Notes: generated from the sequence alone by a model not told the origin. DNA of 64,000 nt from Mytilus trossulus (GCF_036588685.1 NC_086375.1:41013270-41077269); one strand, 5' to 3'; numbered from the stretch's first letter, positions 11,741 to 24,016 are shown. Made by a program: numbers and translations.

Positions 11741-12107
11741 CTTCGGATGCACGTCTTGTTTTCAATTTTTTACATCACTGGGTCGATACCTCTGATGGTG
11801 GACTATCTGTCCCCGAGGGTTTCATCAACTAAGTAGTCAGTATTTCAAACTTTACTACAATTGTCCGTTTATAAATTTCGAAATTATTAAGAAACTAAGG
11901 TTTCAACTCCCTCAGGCAATGTTGGCTTTAGATGGATTTGGCTATTTATTTGAGGTATTTTTTACCTAAACCTCTTCAACGGTTTCGGAACTTATACATC
12001 TTTGGATTTCAAATGTTTGTCTTTGAGCTTTTCTAATGAAGGTAAATCCAGAAAAGCACTTTAGACGCAAGAAATTATCAAACGTGTTGTTTTCAAGGCT
12101 TCTAATC
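11741..12107 (+). repeat. Dispersed 360-bp repeat, diverged copy
   Basis: Interrupts the satellite. Shared landmarks with 12880-13240: cactgggtcgat(a/g)cctctg, ggtggacta, ccccgaggg, ctccctca, gatttggcta and tttggatttcaaat. This phrase set is common in mussel genomes. The class is not assigned, and no target duplication could be read because the surroundings are repetitive. Confidence 0.8.
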
Positions 12108-12879
12108 ATGTACTTGTTAAATGTCCTATAGTCAAAACAGGTACTCATTGAATGTCCGATAGTCAAAGCATGTACTTGTTGACCTTCCTATAGTCAAAAC
12201 AGGAATTTGTTGAATGTCTTATAGTCAAATCAGGTACTTGTTGAATGTCCTATAGTCATTGCATGTGCTTATTAAATGTCATATGGTGTAATCATGTACT
12301 TGTTGAATGTCCTACAGTATAATCATGTACTTGTTGAGTTTCCTACAGTCATGTCATGTATTTTTTAAATGTTCTATAGTCAAAACAGGTACTCTTTCAA
12401 TGTCATAAAGTCATAGCATATACTTGTTGAATTTCCTAGTCAAACAGGTACTTGTTAAATGTCCTTTAGTCAAAACATGAACTTGTTGATTGTCCAATAG
12501 TCAAAACAAGTACTCATTGATTTTTTTATAATTGCATCAGGTACTTGTTAAATGACCTATAGTCTTAGCATGTACTTGATGAATGTTCTATAGTTGTATC
12601 CGGTACTTGTTGAATGTCATTTAGTCAAAACATGTACTCATGGATTGGCTTATATGTGCATAAGTTACTTGTTCAATGTCATTAGTCGTATTCAGTACTT
12701 GTTGGACGTTCTATAGTCAAAACAGAGAGTCTTTGAATATCTTATAATTGTATCAGGTACTTGTTAAATGACCTATAGTCATAGCATGTACTTGTTTAAT
12801 GTTCTATAGTTGTATCCGGTACTTGTTGAATGTTATATAAAACGGCTTCTCTTTGAATATCTTATAGTCATTAGATAAT
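12108..12879 (+). repeat. 31-bp satellite, middle block
   Basis: About 25 units. Variants with tcaaaacaggtactc and ttgtatc(a/c)ggtacttg become frequent beside the tcatagcatgtacttg type. Confidence 0.92.
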
Positions 12880-13240
12880 TTTATTTTTATTTTATTACTA
12901 CCACTGGGTCGATGCCTCTGCTGGTGGACTATTAGTCCCCGAGGGTATCACCAGCCCAGTAGCCAGTACTTCCGTACTGGCATGAAAATACGGATTTTTT
13001 GTGTTATTAAAATTTGCTGTTTCAGAATATTAGAAATTATTATAAATTAAGGAATGTATCTCCCTCATGCAAAGCTCTGATTCCTTTCACGAATTTGGCT
13101 ATACCTTTTTGACCTTTTGGATTATAGCTCTTCATCTTTTATATATGCTTTGGATTTCAAATATTTTGGCCACGAGCATCACTGAAGAGACATGTATTGT
13201 CGAAATGCGCATCTGGTGCAACAAAATTGGTACCGTTGAT
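12880..13240 (+). repeat. Dispersed 360-bp repeat, better-preserved copy
   Basis: Same family and orientation as 11741-12107. It runs from the tattactaccactgggtcg region to the caaaattggtaccgttgatt end. The 98-codon frame at 13067 lies mostly inside it and is not a gene. Confidence 0.8.
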
Positions 13241-16200
13241 TTTATTATAATTGTATCAGGTACTTGTTGCATGGCCTATATTCATAGCATGTACATGTTG
13301 AATGTCCTAAAGTTGAAACAGGTACTCTTTGAATGTCTTATAGTTGTATTAGGTACTTGTTGAATGTCCTATAATCAAACAGGTACTCATTGAATGTCTT
13401 ATTTTTGTATCAAGAACTCGTTGAATGTCCTATAGTCAGAGCATGTACTTGTTGAATGTCCTATAGTCAAAGCATGTACTCTTTGAATGTCTTTTTCAGT
13501 TGTATAAGGTACATGTGTAATGTCATTAAGTCAAAACAGGTACTCATGGAATGTATAGGTGTATCAGGTACTGGTTGGATGTCATTTAGTTGTATCCGGT
13601 ACTTATTGAGTGTTCTATATTCAAAACAGGTACACTTTGAATATCTTATAATTGTTTCAGGTACTTGTTGAATGACCAATATTCATAGCATGTACTTGTT
13701 GAATGTCATATAGTCATAGCCTGTACTTGTTGAATTTCCTATAGTCAAAACAGGTATTTGTTGAATGTCCTATAGAAGATACAGGTACTTGTTAAATGTC
13801 CTAAATTAGTCAAAACAGGTACTTGTTAAATGTCCTAAATTAGTCAAAACAGGTACTTGTTGATTGTCACATAGTCAAAAATACTCTTTTGATTTTTTAT
13901 ACTAGTATAAGGTAATTGTTTAATGTCCTATTGTCAAAACAGGTACTCGTTTAATGTCTAATAGTTGTATTCGGTACTCATTTAATGTCTTATAGTTGTA
14001 TCCGGTACTTGTTGAATGATTTTAACAGGTCAAAGGTACTCATGGAATGTCTTATATGTGTACCAAGTACTTGTTTATTATCATTTAGCTGTATCCGGTA
14101 CTTTTTAAATGTTATATAGTCAAAACAGGTACTCTTTGGATATATTATAATTGTATCAGGTACTTGTTGAATGTCCAATAGTCAAAACAGGTACTCATTG
14201 AATGTCCTATAGTCATAGCCTGTACTTGTTGAATATCCTATAGTCAAAACATGTATTTGTTGAATGTCCTATAGTAGATACAGGTACTTGTTAAATGTCC
14301 TTTAGTCAAAATATGTACTTGTTGATTGTCCCATAGTCAAAAATACTGTTTTGATTTTTTTATATTTGTATCAGGTAATTGTTAAATGCCCTATTGTCAA
14401 AACAGGTACTCATTTAGTGTCGAATAGTCGTATCCGGTACTTGTTGAATGTTTTTAGTCAAACAGGTCAAAGGTATTCATGGAATGTCTTTGTGTACCAA
14501 GTACTTGTTTAATATCATTTAGTTGTATCCGGTACTTGTTAAATGTTCTATAGTCAAAACAGGTACTCTTTCAATAGATATATTATAATTGTATCAGGTA
14601 CTTGTTGAATGACCTATTGTCATAGCATGTACTTGTTGAAAGTCTAATAGTTAAAAACAGGAACGAACTCTTTGAATGTTCATAGTTGTATCAAGTACTC
14701 GTTGAATGTACTATAGTCAATACAGGTACTCATTGAAAATATTTAAGTTGTATCAGGTACTTGTTGAATGTCATATAGTCATAGAATGTACTTGTTGAAT
14801 GCCCTATAGTCAAAACAGGTACTCTTTAAATGTCTTATAGTTGTATCAGGTACTTCTTAAATGTTCTATAGTCAAAACAGGTACTCATTGAATATCTTAT
14901 AATTGTATCAGGAACTTGTTGAATGACATATAGTCATAGCATGTACTTGCTTATACTTGTTGAATGTCTCATGGTTGTATCAGATACTTATTGAATTTTT
15001 CATATCAAGTACTCGTTGAATGCCCTATAGTTGAAAGAGGTACTGTGTGAATGTCTTCTAGTTGTCATTTAGTCCTAGCATGTACTTGTTGAATGTCTTA
15101 TCGTCAAAACAGGTACTCTTTGAATATATTATAATTGTATCAGGTACTTGTTGAATGTCATATAATCATAGCATGTACTTATCGAATGCCATAAAGTCAA
15201 ATCAAGTAATGTTTGAATGTCTTCTATTTGTATCAGGTACTTGTTAAATGTCATATAGTCGTAGCATATACTTGTTGAATATCCTATTGGCCTAGCATGT
15301 ACTTGTTGAATGTCTAATAGTCAAAACAGGTACTCTTTCAATTTGATATAATTGTATCAGGTACTTGTTGAATGACCTATAGTCATAGAATGTACTTGTT
15401 GAATGTCCAATAGTTAAAACAGGAACTATTTGAATGTCTCATAGTTGTATCAGGTACTTGTTGAATATCCTATAGTCAAAACAGGTATTCAATGAATGTC
15501 TTATGTTTGAATCAAGTACTCGTTGACTGCACTTTAGTCAAAACAGGTACTCATTGAAAATATTTTAGTTGTATCGGGTACTTGTTAAATGTCATATAGT
15601 CATAGAATGCCTATAATCAAAACAGGTGCTCTTTAAATGTCTTATAGTTGTATTAGGTACTTCTTAAATGTTCTATAGTCAAAACAGGTATGCATGGAAT
15701 GTCTAATAGGTGTATCAGGTACTTGTTAAAAGTCATTTAGTTGTATCCGGTCTTTGTTGTATGTTCTCTAGTCAAAATATGTACTTTTTGAATATCTTAT
15801 AATTGTATCAGGTACTTGTCGAATGTCCCATGTTTGTATCAGGTACTTGTTGAATGTCCTATACTATAGTCGAAACAGGTACTCATTGAATGTCTTATTT
15901 TTGTATCAAGTACTCTTTGCATGACCTATAGTCAAAACAGGTACTCATTGCAAATATTTTAGTTGTACCAGGTACTTGTTGAATGTCATATAGTCATAGC
16001 ATGTACTTGTTGAATGCCATAATGTCAAAACAGGTTCTTTTAATGTCTTCCAGATGTATTCAGTACTTGTTAATCGTCATATAGGGGTAGCATGTACTTG
16101 TTGGATGTCTTATAGTCAAAACAGGTACTCGTTGGATGTCCTATGGTAAAAAAAAGGTACAAATTGAATGTCCTATAGTCATAGCATGTACTTGTTGAAT

Positions 16201-16560
16201 GTCCTATAGTCGAAACAGCTACTCTGACAGTGAATGTCTTATTTTTGTATCAAGTACTCGTTGAATGACCTATAGTCAAAACAGGTACTCATTGAAAATC
16301 GTTTAGTTGCATCAGGTACTTTTGAATGTTATATAGTCATAACATCTTCTTAGTAAATGCTCTATAGTCAAAAATTTACTCTTTAAATGTCTTATAGTTG
16401 TACCAGGATCAGGTAATAGTCGTAGCATGTACTTGTTGAATGTATTTACTAGTCCTAGTATGTACTTTTGGAATGTCTGATAGTCAAAACAGGTACTCAT
16501 TGAATGTCATATAGACATAGCAAGTTGTTGTTAAATGTTCTATATAGTCATTATTACAAA
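13241..16560 (+). repeat. 31-bp satellite, higher-order block
   Basis: About 105 units. Three monomer types alternate, giving a loose trimer of about 93 bp: (1) tcatagcatgtacttgttga..., (2) tcaaaacaggtact(c)..., (3) ttgtatcaggtacttgttga.... Many units have small indels. All reading frames reported here are satellite artefacts. Confidence 0.94.
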
Positions 16561-17637
16561 TTAGTCGCCATTCAGGTATACTAATTCCATATTATATATG
16601 AAACAGTTAAAAAAAAACGCGAATTCCATATAACTTTGAACGCGTTTTGTTTACATTTATATATTATATTAAAAAGTGCTGAAAATACAAAAATATCATT
16701 ATCTAACGGCAATATCTAATATAAGGAATAAATGAAAATAGCACATATTGTATGAGAGGTGATTTCTAGGCTATACCTTTGAAAAGAATTCTCAATTCTC
16801 TAACATATGTAGAACTATAAATACACGAAAACGTAAGGCGGTGAATAAAAACAAAAAGGACACAAATAGAACAGCCAAATTTATCTGACAGACAAATTTG
16901 CTTGCGAGAAGTTGAATCGGGGTTATTTTATAACAATTTCTATTTATCAACGGAAAAATTAGAATATATTGTTTAAACCATGTTGAAACCAAAACACTGA
17001 CTACGGGCTTATGATGCACTCGTGAACCAATAGTCCAACAGCAGTGGTGTCGACCCAGTTAATCAAAATTACACTATTGTTAGTGTTTGCAAAATTATAG
17101 TTTCAATAAAAGGGGCACTCACTGTCAAATTCATATTCACCGATTTTAATTAAATTCTCATACTTGATTTGTAACAACGTAAATCATCTATCAAAACTAT
17201 TAAACGTCTAAAATATACAATTAACAGAGCACTGGCATGAAAATACGTAGCTTCATTTCGTGTGTATTTTAATCTAAACGCCATCTAATTAGGTATCGAG
17301 TTGACCTCTAAAGTCATATAAGCGATGTAAACATAATAGATATAAAAAGATTAAGCAAACTCGTGCTGTTGGATTATTTAAGGTCTATTTAATTTCATAT
17401 AATGGATGAAAAATAAGTGTTTATGAATGAAAATGATTGTTTATGGATCGAATCAGTCAATCAAATGATTTACATTTGTTTCACTTTCAATCCTTTAAAA
17501 AACTGTACGCATACAATTCACGTGTTCTCTATCTCAAGATTAGGGGTTAAATTGAAGGTCACATGAATACAGATTCAATGAGGTCGAACTATTCACTTGC
17601 AAGTATAGCTTTTTGTTCGGTATGAGCCAAGGCTCCG
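16561..17637. other. AT-rich, repeat-derived spacer
   Basis: No gene is supported. The 75-codon minus frame at 16792 has no recognisable features. The part from about 17230 to 17600 resembles sequence I recognise from mussel dispersed repeats (for example tgaggtcgaactattcact), but I cannot set borders. Confidence 0.35.
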
Positions 17638-17742
17638 TGTTGAAGGCCGTACATTGACCTATAATGGTTTTCTTTTATAGATTGTTATTTGGATGGAGAG
17701 TTGTCTCACTGGCAATCACACCACATCTTCTTATATATATTT
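17638..17742 (+). repeat. Dispersed repeat R1
   Basis: Runs from gttgaaggccgtacattgac to caccacatcttcttatat. Related copies lie at 22671-22765 and, in part, near 21072-21115 and 26341-26380. Confidence 0.75.
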
Positions 17743-18026
17743 ACCCCGCCGCAATGTTGCGCCTGTCCCAAGTCGGGAGCCACTGGCCTTTGTTAGTCTT
17801 GTTTGATTTTTAATTTGAGTTTTTTATGCATAATTCGGAGTTTAGTATGACGTTCATTATCACTGAACTAGTATACATATCTTTGAAGGGGCCAGCTGAA
17901 AGACGCCTGCGGGTGCGGGAGTGTCTCGCTACATTAAAGACCCATTGGTGACCTTCCTCTGTTGTCTGCTCTATGGTCGGGTTGTTGTCGATTTGACACA
18001 TTCCCCATTTCCTTTCTAAATTTTAT
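17742..18026 (+). repeat. Retroelement 3' UTR copy, 5'-truncated
   Basis: Runs from accccgccgcaatgttgcgc to tttgacacattccccatttc. It matches 19720-20008, which there follows the coding end of an RT-type element. The present copy therefore looks like a 5'-truncated insertion of the same element. Confidence 0.7.
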
Positions 18027-18117
18027 TTATTGGTCTTTTTTTTTGTAGATATAACTTTGCTAAACATTTTTGCTGTTTACAGTTTATTTTTATCTTCCAT
18101 TATATTCAAGATGATAA

Positions 18118-18480
18118 CCAAAAACTGCAAAATTTCCTTAAAGTAACTTTAGTGGCAGCAACCCAACAATGGGTTGTTCGGTTTGTCTATAAATTTCAAA
18201 GCTGATAGATCTTGACCTTTTTACCATTTTTACAATTCATAAATAATTCCTAAAGGAACATTCATTTAAAGTTAAGAAGTATAAGGCACGATAGTTTCAG
18301 AGAAGTTTTTTAAATGTTAGCAAACTTGACGAATAAATTCTGTAAAAATGCCCTTTAAAGGGCAATAACTCCTTAAGGGGTCAATTGAAAATTTCGATCA
18401 TATAAACTTTTTCGTAGATCTTTCTTTGCTGAACATTACAGTTTACGTGATATCATTAATCTATAATAATAGTCAAAATA
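18118..18480 (+). repeat. Dispersed repeat R3, copy 1
   Basis: Landmarks are ggcagcaacccaacaatggg, ctgatagatcttgacc and agggcaataactcctta. The block is shared with 18800-19040. Confidence 0.65.
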
Positions 18481-18799
18481 GTAACTTATCAAAGATACCA
18501 GGATATAATTTAGTACGCCAGACGCGTGTTTCTTCTACTTGGAATAAAAGTGTGAATTTTTTTATTGCTGCTTATAATTAATATTTTTACACTAGAGTTA
18601 CTCCCTTGGAACACATATAACTTGATACTTGTGTAGTATTAATTTTAGTTAAGATTGTTTAAATGATTGATCTTTGTTGTATATATGCTATTAATGATTA
18701 TGTTCATAATTGAGCTTTCTTTAATAAAATATTTCTCATATAGGACTCATCAGTGACGCTCATATCAAAATAGTTATAAAGCAAAACAAGTACAAAGTT

Positions 18800-19040
18800 G
18801 AAGAGCATTGAGAATCAAAATTCCTAAAAATTATTACAAAAAAATACAAAATTTAACACCATTTAGAGGCAGCAATCCAACAATCGGTTATTCGATTCAT
18901 CTGAAAGTGTCAGGGTTGATAGATCTTGACCAATTGAACAAAATTACCCCACGTCAGATTTGCTCTAAAAAAAATAGTTTTGAAGATATAAGCTAAACAC
19001 TGCATCTGACTCCTATGTTCTATTTTCAGCAATAGCCGCA
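18800..19040 (+). repeat. Dispersed repeat R3, copy 2
   Basis: Shares ggcagcaa(t/c)ccaacaat, gttgatagatcttgacc and the ctgcatctgactcctatgtt tail. The 62-codon frame at 18808 is part of this repeat. Confidence 0.65.
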
Positions 19041-19075
19041 ATGTTTGTCGATGTATCGAAACCGTTCGATATCAC

Positions 19076-19363
19076 AAACTAGTCAAAACATTTACTAAAT
19101 TTTATCGTCGGTATAAAGACATCATTCGTAAATATAGCTCAACATGCAGACTTTTTATACGTTCAGGTATTTCACATCCAATTTTTTATGGAAATATTCT
19201 TTATAAAGCACAAAGGTGTCAGTATTCACCTCATAAACTTACAAAACCTTTGAATAGACTAATTAAGAAGGGATATAATTACGATACTGTTGTCAAGTCA
19301 TTAAAGATTGCATATTTTGGCGTTAATATTGAGTCACTGATAAGGTCTTTGCGTCGGAACTAA
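19076..19363 (+). pseudogene. RT-type retroelement, C-terminal coding end
   Basis: Ninety-five codons open to a TAA, with no in-frame ATG. The translation contains KFYRRYKDIIRKY, GISHPIFYG and LIKKGYNYDTVV, phrases I recognise from the C-terminus of RT-bearing elements abundant in bivalve genomes. A related KFYGRHHELIDRY phrase occurs in a second family at 20619-20894. The RT core itself is missing, so this is 5'-truncated. I am not sure of the superfamily (possibly Penelope-like). Confidence 0.6.
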
Positions 19364-20008
19364 ACACATTTATTCTAAAAACAGTTGTTGGCATGACACG
19401 GGTTATGTTCTTCTCATATATGTTATGATGGTATGATACTAAACCCCTTACGGGAAGGATTGTGCCTGATGTTCATATGATGAAATCATAATCTTTCAGT
19501 CAGTTTAATTGAAGTCTGGAGCTGGCATGTCAGTTAACTGCTAGTAGTCTGTTGTTATTTATGTATTATTGTCATTTTGTTTATTTTCTTTGGTTACATC
19601 TTCTGACATCAGACTCGGACTTCTCTTGGACTGAATTTTAATGTGCGTATTGTTATGCTTTTACTTTTCTACACTGGTTAGAGGTATAGGGGGAGGGTTG
19701 AGATCTCACAAACATGTTTAACCCCGCCGCATTTTTGCGCCTGTCCCAAGTCAGGAGCCTCTGGCCTTTGTTAGTCTTGTATTATTTAAATTTTAGTTTC
19801 TTGTGTACAATTTGGAAATTAGTATGGCGTTCATTATCACTGAACTAGTATATATTTGTTTAGGGGCCAGCTGAAGGACGCCTCCGGGTGCGGGAATTTC
19901 TCGCTACATTGAAGACCTGTTGGTGACCTTCTGCTGTTGTGTGTTTTTTTATTTTGGTCGGGTTGTTGTCTCTTTGACACATTCCCCATTTCCATTCTCA
20001 ATTTTATG
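19364..20008 (+). mobile_element. 3' UTR of the RT-type retroelement
   Basis: Non-coding tail following the coding end at 19363. The distal part (19720-20008) recurs alone at 17742-18026 and 53301-53366, and inverted at about 59570-59790, as expected for 5'-truncated copies of one retroelement. Confidence 0.55.
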
Positions 20009-20284
20009 ATTGACAATGATACAAGATGAGGTTGTGGCACAGACATGTAAGACGGTTGCGTGCATTTATAAGTCATACAATATTAAGCCATGCTGACCGT
20101 GCGAGGGCTTCATTGCCATTCAATGTCGTTAAAACCCCATTAATAAGTAAAGCCAAGACGGTAGTTGGTAAAAAAAATTTTTTAGCAAACTCGAATCAGC
20201 AAACTAATAAAAAAATGACTTTGTGAAACTAGTAAGATACTAACAGTGGATAGAATTTCTGAACAGTTTACGTTTTACATTTTT

Positions 20285-20618
20285 ACGACGGGCGGTCTGT
20301 ATTCTGTCCGAAAAGCTAAAAGAGGGACGAAAGATACCAAAGGGACAGTCAAACTCATAAATCTAAAACAAACTGACAACGCCATGGCCAAAAATGAAAA
20401 AGACAAACAGAAAAACAATAGTACACACCACACAACATAGAAAACTAAAGAATAAACAACACGAACCCCACCAAAAATTAGGGGTGATCTCAGGTGCTCC
20501 GGAAGGGTTAGCAGATCCTGCTCCACATGTTGCACCCGTCGTATTGCTTATGTGATTACAAATCCGGTAAATAGTCTAATTCGGTAGGTCACATTCATGA
20601 AAGGGAAGGGGATTGTAG
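20285..20618 (-). mobile_element. 3' UTR of a second RT-type element
   Basis: Downstream, on the minus strand, of the coding end at 20619. Landmarks are ccggagcacctga, tggggttcgtgttgttta and gactgtccctttggtatctt. A diverged copy lies at about 26700-26990 on the plus strand. Confidence 0.55.
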
Positions 20619-20894
20619 TTACGACGTAAGGAACATATCCGATATCATTTGTGAAACGGTTATTTCATAACGGTCAATCAACTCGTGATGGCGTCCGTAA
20701 AATTTATGAAGGGATGATTTCAACTTCACCATTTGGAACTCTTGGTGTAATAGCTTCCTTGTAAGCAGCAACCCTCTATCAAGAAAATCATGATAGGAAA
20801 TGCAAGCACGGGAATATCGTAGCAATTGGGAGATATATACCCCGTATGCAGGTGGATAAACATATTTAACATTATAGAAAGTGGTTTTATACAC
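20619..20894 (-). pseudogene. Second RT-type element, C-terminal coding end
   Basis: A 91-codon frame carrying YGVYISQLLRYSRAC, DFLDRGLLLTRKLL and KFYGRHHELIDRY, an order I recognise from the C-terminal region of RT-bearing elements in mussel genomes. The RT core and everything upstream are missing. Superfamily uncertain. Confidence 0.65.
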
Positions 20895-22670
20895 AATTGT
20901 TTTATAAAACGAATTCCAAAGACTGAAAAAAACCTAGTATCAATGAAACTAAAAAAAGTGCTAAAGTCCCTGTGTAACACGATGTAGCAAGTTCTCTTTC
21001 CCTCATAAATACCATAGATTGCCGTTTAAAAAAAAGGAAAAAGACTATTCGGTATGTGGTTTTTTTCACACTGTTGAAGGCCGTACGTTTGCCTTTAATT
21101 GCTTACATCCACTTATATATTTGAAGTTAGATGGATAGTAAGTACCATGTATATATAATACCATATCTCCTTTATTTCATATAAAATATATCTTTGATCA
21201 ATTTTGAGTAAAACAGAATAATTCAAAACATCCCATAGTTAGTCTTCACGCTTAACAACAAGTCCTACGGCATTGGCTTGTAAAATTGCTTTCTCGCTTT
21301 TTAATTCGTCTCTATAAACCAACAGAATCCAATTAAAATTTCAAAAAATTGAGCTTCTGGCTTGTGGACTCAAAAGTTAAATGTGAAGGCTACAGTTTAT
21401 ACTGTGCTTCGATTATGATAAACGTCTGTCCAAGATTAAAAGTTTTTCATAAAGGTTTGACATGCTGATTTATGTGTATGAGCTTTTAATTCAACTTCAG
21501 ATCGGCTGCAATAAAATATTTTAAAATAACTGCAAAAAACAAATCGTTCATTTAACATTAATCAGACAGTTATTCTCTTTTTTTATTGTAGTTTAGCATC
21601 TCTCTTTTCTCTGTTCATTTGATATCAATATTCCTTTGTTTTATTCAGTTGAGGTCGAATTATTCTCTATCCTATCAAAACTCATTCCTGACTCTCAAAT
21701 AACCCCTTCCGCTTTCGATTTGTTCGCTACGAGGATTACGAGATAAGGTTTTTTAAGAAAACAATCCTAATAAATATTCCTATACCTTTGCCTATTACGA
21801 TATCATTTTGAAAGATAACCTCGTTTTTGGTCTATCTGCGGGTTGTTTCTTTGTATGATATTGGTTCAACCAGAACCATACTAAAAGTTCTTACGCCGAA
21901 TCATCTGAAGTAAAACGACGAAATGAACAAAGATTTGTAGTAAACTCGAAATCTGCTGTGCAAAAATTTCAGATGAATTAAGTATTCCGATTCACGCCAG
22001 AAAATTGTTGATTTACAAGTGCTAACACATTTCGTACAGCAGAACTCAAGACACCAATTACCATGTTGAAAATTTCGAAAAACAAATGTAACGTCACAGT
22101 ACCAAAATTTCATAAATTTAGCAACAAATAAAGCAGCGGAGATCGTGCAAGTTTTATTTGAGACTAATAAATGATAGATATTTTAAAAATTTGATATTAT
22201 GCACGTCTTTCAGCATTTAACATTTCTTAATATATTCAAAAGGTCATTAAACGTTCATAGTATATATATCAAAAGATGGAATGTGTATTGGCTAGAAAAA
22301 GCGGAGACGTTCACAAAAGGTCAACTTTCTAGAGTTACCAAAAGAAATATGCAATTGCATCCATTCTTTAAAAATGATAGTATGGAATATTGTCAAATTG
22401 TTCTGAATTTGGAAAATAAAGCAAAACATCAGTTTATAAGTTATTCGACTTTTACGAATGTGGATTTAACTTTTAAGCATGGATGCAATTCGGGTAGTAC
22501 TCATTTTAGAATAATGGCGTTTGAAGGTCAATTCAACCCCATTTTTCTATGATTCAATATGGATTAGTAATTAAATTGATGGAGGTATAAAGTAAATAAG
22601 GAAACTTTATTACACTTACAAATTAAATAAAGAATGGGGACTTTGTTTTTTTTTATAGTTTGAATAAAAG
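20895..22670. other. Repeat-poor spacer, no supported gene
   Basis: A partial R1 repeat lies at 21072-21115. A 117-codon plus-strand frame (22199-22552) is the longest here. It has no motif, signal peptide or family resemblance that I recognise, and no convincing splice sites, so I do not call it a gene. Confidence 0.35.
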
Positions 22671-22765
22671 ACCGTACATTGACCTATAATGGTTTACTTT
22701 TTTAACTTGTTATTTGGATGGAGAGTTGTCGCATTGGCACTCACACCTCATCTTCTTATATCTAC
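22671..22765 (+). repeat. Dispersed repeat R1, copy 2
   Basis: Landmarks accgtacattgacctataat, ggatggagagttgtcgcatt and catcttcttata match 17638-17742. Confidence 0.75.
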
Positions 22766-22825
22766 ATGTGAAATATATTGGGAATGTGGGCCGGCCATGG
22801 GACACAGATGATGCAGGATATCAAC

Positions 22826-23165
22826 AGACTGTAAAACAGAGATCTTTGTTTATAAAATGCATAACATAAATTACTCACTTGTGTGTCAATAAATTAAGTG
22901 CTATCATTTATTTTTTTAAAGAAATCATAAACAATCTTTCTTCTCCAAAAAAAACCCGTACCGAGTCACTAAAGTCGAGCGCACCCTAGAAGGTGTACTT
23001 GAATTGGTCCAAACTTATTTGTTTTAACCAATATCTAAATTTAAAAAATTGTTTTAAGGAAATCAGTCTTAGCACTGCATGGAATATTTAGTCCTCTGTC
23101 TATCAATCACCGAATTGCTAAATATGAGAGTACAAGGGGAAAGGCTGTGGATTATCTAATAAAAT
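22826..23165 (+). repeat. Core of a foldback element, arms mostly lost
   Basis: Matches the centre of the foldback element at 28191-28938. Shared blocks include accgagtcactaaagtcgag, cgcaccctagaaggtgtact and aaatatgagagtacaagg. Only the inner edges of the arms are recognisable. Confidence 0.7.
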
Positions 23166-23275
23166 TTCCGTGTTTTTAATAGCTTTGAATCGACACAAGG
23201 GAACATGATCCTTAGGTATTTATAATAGATATATGTTAAACAGTAAAGATAGTATTGCAAATGTTGAAATAAAAC

Positions 23276-23458
23276 TTACCAGGGCAGATGGTCTATAAAT
23301 CCGACTTCAACCAAGCACAGTAACAAGTTTAAAAGGTTGGCGGTTTCGTTTTGCACGGACTCCAGCTGTGAGAAACCAGTCGAGTATTCCTTGCTAAAAA
23401 TATATATACTAGCTAATGAAAGAAGCGCAAACACTTTATTAGGAGTGTCTCTCTGCAT
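23276..23458 (-). CDS. Candidate small exon with consensus donor (unidentified)
   Basis: A minus-strand frame of about 60 codons with a hydrophobic N-terminus (KVFALLSLASIYIF) that could be a signal peptide. It ends exactly at a consensus donor, GTAAGT (plus-strand acttac at 23273-23278). A paralogous segment at 28115-29150 keeps the donor and part of the frame but is split by a foldback element. Upstream, minus-strand aatgcag could be an acceptor or contain the ATG. I do not recognise the protein, and no further exons could be linked. Confidence 0.3.
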   Translation of the reverse strand: MQRDTPNKVFALLSLASIYIFSKEYSTGFSQLESVQNETANLLNLLLCLVEVGFIDHLPW

Positions 23459-23530
23459 TAAAATTTAACTTCATCGCTCATGCAAAATATTGAATGTGTG
23501 GGTATGGGTTCTAATAAATATTATTGATTG

Positions 23531-24013
23531 ATTCTAACTTCCTTGAAAAAAAATTATCTCAGCAGTGATTAAAAAAAAATTGCTATTGAAAAAAATTGTT
23601 CGTTTTTATCCCGAATTAAAAACCATGCCCATCAAAAGTTAATTTGAAGATAGGTACCAACATTTCATACTTTCGTTTTATTCAAATGTTGAATTTTAGG
23701 ATTTTATAATATTGTTTTATAACATGCACTAGTAGAGTTGACTAAACGTCTGAACCGAGAGTTCCATGTAATATTATCTTTGTTTGGGTTTTTTTTTTTC
23801 GTTTTGGAAACCTTTTTATCTTTTAAATGCTTTTTTTCGAAATTTGAATAATTTTATCATTTAATACTCGAGCAAATTTAAAGTTTATGGTATTTAAATA
23901 ACGCATGGAATACACGAATACACAAAACAAACCTACTTTGACCTAACAAAATGATCCTACTAAAGAAACTAAACATCAAAACATCTTTACACAGACACTT
24001 GTCACTGAAAGTA
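23531..24013. other. AT-rich spacer
   Basis: No gene is seen. The part near 23690-23740 is weakly similar to 29335-29385, continuing the paralogy described for 23250-23530 and 28115-29150. Confidence 0.4.
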
Positions 24014-24016
24014 TTA

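Noticed and set aside
13067..13679. Short frames in the satellite region
   Set aside because: They translate tandem repeat sequence on both strands and carry no independent coding signal.
10630..16560. Regular array of about 31-bp units resembling CRISPR spacing
   Set aside because: Whole units repeat with no unique spacers, and the setting is an intron-bearing animal genome. It is a satellite.
22199..22552. 117-codon plus-strand frame
   Set aside because: Longest frame in its region but no recognisable motif, no splice sites, and composition like its surroundings.
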